DNA of 5,387 bases from Anaerolineales bacterium (lineage in GTDB: Bacteria > Chloroflexota > Anaerolineae > Anaerolineales > Villigracilaceae): contig JAFGKO010000182.1 in assembly GCA_016928525.1 (NCBI GenBank), forward strand, positions 1 through 5,387. Reading direction: 5' to 3'. Positions 1 through 5,387 of the stretch are shown in pieces (positions within the stretch are counted from its first letter, which is position 1; each line of letters opens with the position of its first letter). The notes under the pieces are model-generated. The model was not told the DNA's origin, made no database searches, and saw only the letters and a program-made list of their open reading frames with translations. The position numbers and the translations under genes are program-made.

Positions 1-117
1 CAAATGCAATCTCTGACAAGCGTTCCTGCGCGTGTGAAAGGCCCGAAAATGCTCCATGATCGAAATTATTGTGAAGGTTAACTACTGCGAAACCGCACCA
101 CTCGTGGATGAGCATCT

Positions 118-124
118 GGAAAGG
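118..124 (+). promoter_or_regulatory. Ribosome binding site deciding the start of the first gene
   Basis: GGAAAGG lies 7 nt before the ATG at 132. The in-frame ATG at 108 has no purine-rich stretch at a usable distance. This favours the 139-residue product over the 147-residue one. Confidence 0.6.
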
Positions 125-131
125 CGCGCCA

Positions 132-551
132 ATGACGGTTGAAGACTTTCGCAACCAGTTTTTTGCCGATACCGAACGCCGCACGCTGACGTTGGACATT
201 ACCAGCGAAGATTGGGCGGGCCTGTGCCAGGTCATTGAAGAAAACGAGTGGGAACAGGACGAAGGGTTGCGATATATCCTGGCTGCTGGTCGAGCGTACA
301 TCCAGACTGCCGCACTTGTGACCAGCCCAGATGACCTCTCAGCGGATGAACGCGCCGGCGGCCTGCAACGTTTCCAGCGTGAGATAGTCGAGATGCGATC
401 GCAGTTCGCGGTCATGAGATATCGTGCGTTTTATTTCATGCAGGCGGTTCAGTTGCTTGAGATGAAGCTGAACGCCTGTGAGAGCCAGAAAAACCTGTTG
501 AGGCAAGCCAATGAACGTCTTCGGCAAAAACCGCCGGATGGACAACCTTGA
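132..551 (+). CDS. Hypothetical protein, possible RHH-like N-terminus with coiled-coil-like C-terminus
   Basis: I do not recognise this 139-residue protein as a named family. Residues 17-23 (RTLTLDI) read as a beta strand. Two predicted helices follow, about 25-38 (SEDWAGLCQVIEEN) and 41-58 (EQDEGLRYILAAGRAYIQ). This strand-helix-helix order, with an acidic turn between the helices, resembles a ribbon-helix-helix fold, but that is inference from pattern alone. Residues 78-132 are charged, helical and coiled-coil-like, and could mediate oligomerisation. The tail is short and proline-rich. There is no signal peptide or membrane segment, so it is probably cytoplasmic. The start at 132 is chosen for its GGAAAGG ribosome site; an in-frame ATG at 108 would add eight residues. 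The gene ends 68 nt before enolase and may be co-transcribed with it. GC content resembles enolase, so it looks native. It could be a small DNA-binding regulator or simply a structural coiled-coil protein. Confidence 0.72.
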   Translation: MTVEDFRNQFFADTERRTLTLDITSEDWAGLCQVIEENEWEQDEGLRYILAAGRAYIQTAALVTSPDDLSADERAGGLQRFQREIVEMRSQFAVMRYRAFYFMQAVQLLEMKLNACESQKNLLRQANERLRQKPPDGQP

Positions 552-562
552 GTGAAGTTCAG

Positions 563-595
563 TCAGGCGTTCCGCCTGTGATGAAATTTGCCTGA
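563..595 (+). promoter_or_regulatory. Two mutually exclusive small hairpins before enolase
   Basis: CAGGCG (564-569) can pair with CGCCTG (573-578) around a 3-nt loop. The overlapping TCAGGC (563-568) can instead pair with GCCTGA (590-595), which is followed by TTTTGG. Both stems are only 6 bp and the T-run is short. This may be a weak terminator or attenuator-like element between the first gene and enolase, or it may be chance. I saw no convincing -35/-10 pair in the 552-604 gap. Confidence 0.22.
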
Positions 596-1909
<1,314 letters not shown>

Positions 1910-1926
1910 TCGATCATAGAGAGTGG

Positions 1927-1964
1927 CCGCTGCCCGGTATCACTTCCGGGCAGCGGTATTTTGT
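1927..1964 (+). terminator. Rho-independent terminator after enolase
   Basis: CCGCTGCCCGG (1927-1937) and CCGGGCAGCGG (1946-1956) form a perfect 11-bp GC-rich stem with an 8-nt loop, extendable by one G-U pair. TATTTTGT follows. The T-run is short, but the stem is very stable. It starts 17 nt after the enolase stop and separates enolase from the crcB unit. The 1965-2018 stretch downstream must hold the promoter of the next unit if there is one; I see no clear -35/-10 pair and no recognisable fluoride riboswitch. Confidence 0.85.
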
Positions 1965-2018
1965 AGGTTCTCATGGACCTGTGGCGTTGGATGACTGACA
2001 TCGTACAAAGGGTACCGG

Positions 2019-2405
2019 GTGAGAATACACGTGGAAAACTTTCTGCTCATCGGATTGGGCGGCTTTCTTGGGGCAAACGTGCGCTATTGGGTATCGGGCT
2101 GGGTTGCGGAACGGTTGGGCCAGATATTTCCCTGGGGGACGTTTTTCGTGAACTTCAGTGGGGCTTGTCTGTTGGCCGTGTTCTATGGGTGGTCGGCCAA
2201 TCACATTACACTTGATCCGCGTGTGCGGCTGTTGGTGGCCATCGGTTTTTTCGGAGCCTATACTACGTTCTCAACCTATGCGAACGAAAGTATAGCCCTT
2301 ATGGAAACCGGTGACTGGATCGGCATGGCGAGTAACGTCGTGTTCATGAATCTGATCTGCCTGGTGGGAGCCTGGATTGGGTTAGCGATTGGTCGGCAGC
2401 TTTAG
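2019..2405 (+). CDS. crcB: Fluoride ion channel FluC/CrcB
   Basis: FluC (CrcB) proteins form dual-topology dimers in the inner membrane and let fluoride leave the cell, protecting enzymes such as enolase and pyrophosphatase. This 128-residue protein has the usual family length and four hydrophobic helices, about 8-29, 38-60, 68-93 and 100-125. Family motifs are in order: GGFLGANVRY (14-23), WGTFFVNFSG (39-48) with the pore asparagine Asn45, and GAYTTFSTYANE (79-90). The last motif corresponds to the TTFSTF segment that supplies the fluoride-stacking phenylalanines and the central sodium site. Here Phe84 is kept and the second aromatic is Tyr87. The GTG start at 2019 has AAAGGG at 2007-2012. 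A second GTG at 2031 with GGGTGAG upstream is nearly as good and would remove four residues. The gene is 31 nt ahead of the DUF190-CBS gene and probably co-transcribed with it. Confidence 0.95.
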   Translation: MRIHVENFLLIGLGGFLGANVRYWVSGWVAERLGQIFPWGTFFVNFSGACLLAVFYGWSANHITLDPRVRLLVAIGFFGAYTTFSTYANESIALMETGDWIGMASNVVFMNLICLVGAWIGLAIGRQL

Positions 2406-2422
2406 GGTTGTACTGACGCAAC

Positions 2423-2429
2423 AAGGAGG
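2423..2429 (+). promoter_or_regulatory. Ribosome binding site deciding the DUF190-CBS start
   Basis: AAGGAGG is a near-perfect Shine-Dalgarno sequence. It ends one base before the ATG at 2431, which is too close, and lies 7 nt before the in-frame GTG at 2437, which is optimal. The GTG is therefore the more likely start. The in-frame TTG at 2389 inside crcB has no support. Confidence 0.7.
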
Positions 2430-2436
2430 TATGGTT

Positions 2437-3693
2437 GTGCCTACTGCAGGACCGGGAAAACGGCTGGTCATTTATATAGGTGAAAGCGATTCCTGGCGGG
2501 GACACTCGCTATATCTCAGCATTCTCGAATCGCTGCGCAAAAGCGGTTTGGCTGGGGCAACGGTCATGCGCGGCCATGCCGGTTTCGGCGCGCACAGCCG
2601 TATCCACACCTGGCAGGTCGAGCGCTTTTCGATGGATCTACCGATGGTGATCACGGTCGTCGATACGGCGGCGAACATCGAAAAAGCGCTGGATATCGTG
2701 AAGCCGATGGTGAGAGAAGGGCTGATCACCCTGGAGGATGTAGAGATTGTAAAGTACACCCACCGGTATCTTCAGCCCCTGCCTGCGGATCGACCTGTAT
2801 CGGAAATCATGACTCGGGAGATCACCACTGTGACGCCCGATGCTCCTGTTGTCCAGGTGGTTGAACTGCTGCTCGGTAAGCTGTTCAAAGCGGTCCCTGT
2901 TATCGACGATCAGCGGCGCGTGGTGGGCATTATCACTGAAGACGACCTGTCGGGGCGTGCGGGGATGCCTGCTCGTCTGACCGTGGCTGGGCGTCTGGAA
3001 TCGAATGATCTCCGCGAGTTTTTCTCGCAGGTCAGCCACGACAAAACCGCTCGCGATATCATGACCCAACCGGTGGATACGGTGCAGGCTACCGATGCCC
3101 TGGGGCATGTGGCCCAACAGATGGTGGAACACAATCGTACGCGATTTCCAGTGGTTAACGCCGATGGGAAGCTTGTCGGGATGGTCAGCCGGTTGGATAT
3201 GCTGCATGCAGTCGCCGGGAATGGTCGTGGAGAACAAGAACAGGCTCCCGCTCCGAACCCCGGACAGACCCTAGGTGAGATCATGACGCCTGGTGTTCCT
3301 GCCGTACATATCAACGACGATCTGATTGATGTCTTGCAGCAAATGCTCAAGACCAACATCCGGTATGTGGTGGTTTTGGACGAACAGCAGCGGGCTGCAG
3401 GGGTCATCACTGAAGGCGATCTGGTCGTGCGGGTTGCTCCTGTGGTGAGACGTAGTATGCTGCGTGCCATTGCCAACCGAGTGATGGGCACCGGGCTGAT
3501 GCGCGGATATGCCCTGGCGCGTGACATTATGTCCGAGCACGTGCTTTCGGCTCCACAAGAGACCAGCATTCCGGATGCTATTGCGCTGATGTTGCGCGAA
3601 GGGCGAAAACGGATTGTCGTCGTGGATGGTGACGAATGCCCTGTCGGTATCGTGGATCGTCAGACTTTGCTGGCTGCCAGCCTGGGAACGTGA
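2437..3693 (+). CDS. DUF190 (PII-like) protein fused to four CBS motifs
   Basis: This is a predicted cytoplasmic ligand-sensing regulator. Residue numbers count from the GTG at 2437 (418 residues; the ATG at 2431 would add two). Residues 8-108 are a DUF190/COG1993 domain, a PII-like fold, with the signatures RLVIYIGESDSWRG, GLAGATVMRGHAGFG and LPMVITVVDTA. Four CBS motifs follow, each opening with a DIM/EIM segment: about 119-172, 204-259, 279-332 and 361-415, each with a hydrophobic VVxxxxGxxG-type core (for example VVGIITEDDL). These would form two Bateman modules, which in known proteins often bind adenine nucleotides. Linkers of about 30 residues separate CBS1 from CBS2 and CBS3 from CBS4. 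No enzymatic or transport domain is present. DUF190 genes are often found beside crcB, which fits its position. The real ligand and target are unknown; that it modulates fluoride export is inference. Confidence 0.92.
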   Translation: MPTAGPGKRLVIYIGESDSWRGHSLYLSILESLRKSGLAGATVMRGHAGFGAHSRIHTWQVERFSMDLPMVITVVDTAANIEKALDIVKPMVREGLITLEDVEIVKYTHRYLQPLPADRPVSEIMTREITTVTPDAPVVQVVELLLGKLFKAVPVIDDQRRVVGIITEDDLSGRAGMPARLTVAGRLESNDLREFFSQVSHDKTARDIMTQPVDTVQATDALGHVAQQMVEHNRTRFPVVNADGKLVGMVSRLDMLHAVAGNGRGEQEQAPAPNPGQTLGEIMTPGVPAVHINDDLIDVLQQMLKTNIRYVVVLDEQQRAAGVITEGDLVVRVAPVVRRSMLRAIANRVMGTGLMRGYALARDIMSEHVLSAPQETSIPDAIALMLREGRKRIVVVDGDECPVGIVDRQTLLAASLGT

Positions 3694-3709
3694 AGGGGGT
3701 GATGCTCAC

Positions 3710-4666
3710 ATGATTGACCCTGCGCAGGATCTCCAGGTCGCCAAAGGAGATCGGCTGGTTGACATCATCCAAATCTGGGGCTATCGGCTGAGCCTGGAAG
3801 ACGATCCTTACGTGATCGCTACCTACCTCGACAAGCTGCTGCCTACCTTGCTGGCGCTCCTCGAAGACGAGCAATCCGATATCGGCCTGCGCGGGATCAT
3901 CGCACAGACACTCGCGCAGTTCTGCGCTGTGCTGGATGCGGATACTGAGGCGCTTGCTCACGCTCACGACAGCCGGCTAAATCACGCCCTGGACCTGCGC
4001 GCGGCGGTTGTGCGCGGCTTTCACTTGTGTTTCGATCATGTCACGTCAGTAGCTGGCAGGGCAGCCGTGGCCGGGGCATTGGTGCACCTTGACGATACGC
4101 CTGATGCACGCGCACAGGCGTTAGCTCTAGCCAGCTGGCAAGGAATAGTCGCAAATCTTATCATGGGCGGCGCTCACAGTATGGCAATGGGTCTTCTCGA
4201 AGATGGATTTACTAATGAGCTGATCAAGCAAAAAGATCATCTTACACTCTTAAATTTATCGGAGTATGACAAACAAAGGATTTGCTCAGAAGCGACGGAA
4301 ATGTTTAGTGGAGTTAACAATGGGAAATTTGCAGTGGGCTTTTCAACATTTCTGGGCGCAAACATACCCACCTTACTGGCTGAAATGGATTGGGACGAAG
4401 ATATAACAGTGAATGATTTAACTGCACTCGTTGATGATGTTGGTCTAAATCTGCTTTTTGCCCTACTTAACGGCACAATCGCTGCAACGGGAAATCTTGA
4501 TCTGGATGGATATGTTGCTGATTATGTTGCTGGATATCTGCCTGGACTAGGAGGTTATTTAGATGAGTTTGGTTTAGGTCTAACTGGGGGAGTAGAGAAT
4601 GGACTGCTTACCATTACTGAAAGGCTTACCGATTATGAGGGGCTGCTACATATGGGGATAAATTAG
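3710..4666 (+). CDS. Hypothetical 318-residue protein with an internal composition break
   Basis: I do not recognise this protein. The start ATG at 3710 lies 7 nt after AAGGGGGTGA (3693-3702), which overlaps the stop of the preceding gene, so translation is probably coupled. Residues 1-155 are mostly helical, rich in Leu, Ala and Asp, with no clear motif or signal peptide. Residues 160-318 are different in character: acidic and Gly-, Leu- and Asn-rich, with a moderately hydrophobic stretch at 244-260 (VGLNLLFALLNGTIAAT) and an aromatic-glycine run at 267-292 (for example GYVADYVAGYLPGLGGYL). That run could be amphipathic, but no solid membrane helix is evident. The two halves also differ at DNA level: GC is about 58-70% before about 4140 and about 30-43% after about 4200, with matching codon choice. 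The frame is open throughout, so the gene may be an in-frame fusion of a native 5' part with an acquired 3' part. Confidence 0.75.
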   Translation: MIDPAQDLQVAKGDRLVDIIQIWGYRLSLEDDPYVIATYLDKLLPTLLALLEDEQSDIGLRGIIAQTLAQFCAVLDADTEALAHAHDSRLNHALDLRAAVVRGFHLCFDHVTSVAGRAAVAGALVHLDDTPDARAQALALASWQGIVANLIMGGAHSMAMGLLEDGFTNELIKQKDHLTLLNLSEYDKQRICSEATEMFSGVNNGKFAVGFSTFLGANIPTLLAEMDWDEDITVNDLTALVDDVGLNLLFALLNGTIAATGNLDLDGYVADYVAGYLPGLGGYLDEFGLGLTGGVENGLLTITERLTDYEGLLHMGIN

Positions 4667-4677
4667 GGAAAATCAGG

Positions 4678-5295
4678 ATGAAACAAAATCATAATACAAA
4701 AGTTCTAACTGAAACCTCTATCTGGATCAATAAAAACAATCGCCAACTTCTGAAAGGTAGGCGACAACAGCCTGCCAATCGGCAGGAGATAATCAAAAAC
4801 TTAGTTCAACAAAATCATATTTTGCCAATTGGCAAAACAAGGGGAAGTTGGATATTTAGAAGAGGCATGATTGTACTGTGGGCTTTGGGGTTTTCTAATC
4901 TTATCCTTATTATGTTTGTATCATTGGCATGGTTTGGAATAAGCATAGCCTACCAACGGATCTCAAGTGAAGCTTTTTTCTATAACACCATTGCTATATT
5001 AGCAAGTATGTGGCTAATCTACCACACTAAAGATGGTGTTTTCTATATGGGTATTTTGATTTTTTATCCGATTATTGTTCGGGATATGTACCAAGAACTA
5101 ATCGATTCAGGCCAGATAACGGCTATCGAACAGATGGACATGAGTCAAACAAAAATTCGATATAGCTTTAGGCAACCAGAAATGGGAATTACCTTCAGTA
5201 GCAGTTATATAACGACTGTATCACAAACCTTTTCGGTAAATCAAAATATTGCGGTTTTCTTTCTGCCCTCTAGAAGAATATCCATTGTTCTATAG
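4678..5295 (+). CDS. Hypothetical membrane protein with DUF3592-like C-terminus
   Basis: This 205-residue protein starts 11 nt after the previous stop, with TAGGGA at 4664-4669 as a fair ribosome site. Residues 1-62 are polar and basic (KGRRQQ, RR at 61-62), suggesting a cytoplasmic N-terminus. Hydrophobic segments lie at about 64-91, 99-115 and 119-135, giving two or three membrane helices. The C-terminal region, about 150-205, alternates polar and hydrophobic residues as beta strands do and ends with IRYSFRQ, then a Gly-containing strand, then VFFLPSRRISIVL at the very end. That order, an aromatic Y-x-F strand, a glycine, then V-[FY]-x-x-P followed by a terminal S-x-[VI]-L, resembles DUF3592 proteins. 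I infer a distant relation; the family function is unknown. The gene is strongly AT-rich, like the 3' half of the preceding gene, and probably arrived with it. Two related palindromes lie in its 5' part. Confidence 0.72.
   Translation: MKQNHNTKVLTETSIWINKNNRQLLKGRRQQPANRQEIIKNLVQQNHILPIGKTRGSWIFRRGMIVLWALGFSNLILIMFVSLAWFGISIAYQRISSEAFFYNTIAILASMWLIYHTKDGVFYMGILIFYPIIVRDMYQELIDSGQITAIEQMDMSQTKIRYSFRQPEMGITFSSSYITTVSQTFSVNQNIAVFFLPSRRISIVL
4740..4764 (+). repeat. Weak 5-bp stem-loop flanking the palindrome pair
   Basis: TCGCC (4740-4744) can pair with GGCGA (4760-4764) across a 15-nt loop, and GCCAA follows the 5' arm start as in the two palindromes downstream. It is short and could be chance, but it extends the run of GCC/GGC stems to three within 100 bases. 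Confidence 0.25.
4771..4786 (+). repeat. Palindrome 1, TGCCAATCGGCA core
   Basis: CCTGCC (4771-4776), loop AATC, GGCAGG (4781-4786): a perfect 6-bp stem with a 4-nt loop. Its 12-base core at 4773-4784 differs at one central base from the core of the palindrome at 4820-4837. It lies within the coding region of the membrane protein gene. Confidence 0.6.
4820..4837 (+). repeat. Palindrome 2, perfect 18-bp dyad TTTTGCCAATTGGCAAAA
   Basis: All 18 bases form an uninterrupted perfect palindrome, as an operator for a dimeric regulator would. As RNA it gives a 7-bp stem with an AAUU loop. It shares the TGCCAATYGGCA core with the palindrome at 4771-4786; the centres are exactly 50 nt apart. The two cores lie in different codon phases, so protein similarity does not explain the match. 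Confidence 0.65.
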
Positions 5296-5349
5296 GGTGA
5301 AAATGCCTGGTTCTAACGGATTTTGTGGCAGCGAAATGATGAGGCACAA

Positions 5350-5387
5350 TTGACTAAAAACGACCAAGTTAGCAGTCAATATGCCCC
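5350..5387 (+). CDS. Possible start of another gene (partial, TTG start)
   Basis: From a TTG at 5350 the frame is open to the window end, reading MTKNDQVSSQYA if TTG initiates. TGAGG at 5340-5344 is a plausible ribosome site 5 nt upstream. It lies 54 nt after the membrane protein gene on the same strand. Only 12 complete codons are visible, so this is a tentative call and no product can be named. A 7-bp inverted repeat, ATTGACT (5349-5355) and AGTCAAT (5374-5380), overlaps its start. Confidence 0.3.
   Translation, partial: MTKNDQVSSQYA

Larger units (their letters stand above)
4190..5387. other. AT-rich segment, probable acquired DNA
   Basis: Hand counts in 60-base blocks give G+C of 42 (3961-4020), 35 (4021-4080), 37 (4081-4140), 30 (4141-4200), 18 (4201-4260) and 24 (4261-4320). 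The low values persist to the window end (for example 15 of 60 at 4681-4740 and 22 of 60 at 5161-5220). The boundary lies inside an open gene. I saw no transposase, tRNA, terminal inverted repeats or duplicated target site at the boundary. The right end of the segment lies beyond the window. Confidence 0.7.

Noticed and set aside
12..40. Promoter from CTGACA at 12-17
   Set aside because: There is no acceptable -10 element at 16-18 nt spacing; the bases there read GTGAAA.
1..81. C-terminal end of an upstream gene in frame 1 (stop at 79-81)
   Set aside because: The 26 open codons (QMQSLTSVPARVKG...) are too few to tell from chance, and another frame is open for a similar length.
1957..2018. 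Fluoride riboswitch upstream of crcB
   Set aside because: The 62 bases between the terminator and the gene lack the conserved GGNGAUGG...UAAAC...CUGAUGNC.CCUAC order of the crcB motif RNA. The GATGACTGAC stretch at about 1990-1999 is only a superficial match.
1973..2215. Plus-strand 80-codon frame overlapping the start of crcB
   Set aside because: It overlaps crcB in another frame for most of its length and has no family signature; crcB accounts for the region.
2638..3569. Long minus-strand open frames across the CBS region
   Set aside because: They are antisense shadows of a well-supported DUF190-CBS gene, rich in Arg, Ser and His with no family features.
5303..5353. 16-codon frame starting at the ATG at 5303
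   Set aside because: It is very short, its AGGGTGA ribosome site is only 2 nt away, and it overlaps the possible TTG-started gene.
5349..5380. 7-bp inverted repeat ATTGACT/AGTCAAT as a terminator or promoter
   Set aside because: It has an 18-nt AT-rich spacer and no T-run, and no -10 box fits TTGACT at normal spacing. It is noted only with the partial gene it overlaps.
4190..5387. Insertion sequence or integrated element as the cause of the AT-rich segment
   Set aside because: No transposase or integrase, terminal inverted repeats, tRNA or duplicated target site is visible in the window.

Overview
The window looks like a bacterial chromosome fragment of moderately high GC, with every convincing gene on the + strand, and no gene-free stretch longer than about 110 bases. 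The host cannot be fixed from sequence alone. A moderate-GC Chloroflexota relative (for example Anaerolineae-like) is my best guess, from the style of the enolase, the fluoride channel and the DUF190-CBS protein. This is a low-confidence inference.

Layout. Positions 132-551 encode a small unrecognised protein with a possible ribbon-helix-helix (RHH)-like N-terminus and a helical, coiled-coil-like C-terminus. Positions 620-1909 encode a complete enolase with all catalytic residues present. A strong 11-bp hairpin at 1927-1956 then ends that transcription unit. A second unit follows: a FluC/CrcB fluoride channel (2019-2405), a DUF190 (PII-like) protein fused to four CBS motifs (2437-3693), an unrecognised 318-residue protein (3710-4666), an unrecognised membrane protein with a DUF3592-like tail (4678-5295), and possibly the first codons of another gene at 5350. 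Gaps are 31, 16, 11 and 54 nt, so these may be one operon.

Two themes stand out. First, enolase is a classical fluoride-inhibited enzyme and lies directly next to a fluoride exporter gene. That exporter is followed by a protein carrying two kinds of potential nucleotide-sensing domain, which suggests a fluoride-stress or metabolic-signalling neighbourhood. Second, base composition drops sharply, from about 60-70% GC to about 30-40%, near 4150-4200. The drop falls inside the open reading frame of the 318-residue protein, and the rest of the window stays AT-rich. This looks like a recombination or acquisition boundary that left a chimeric gene. Two related perfect palindromes, spaced exactly 50 nt centre to centre and lying in different codon phases, sit inside the AT-rich membrane-protein gene.

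Start sites need care here. In two genes a strong Shine-Dalgarno sequence directly abuts the first ATG, so the true start is probably the next in-frame start codon.
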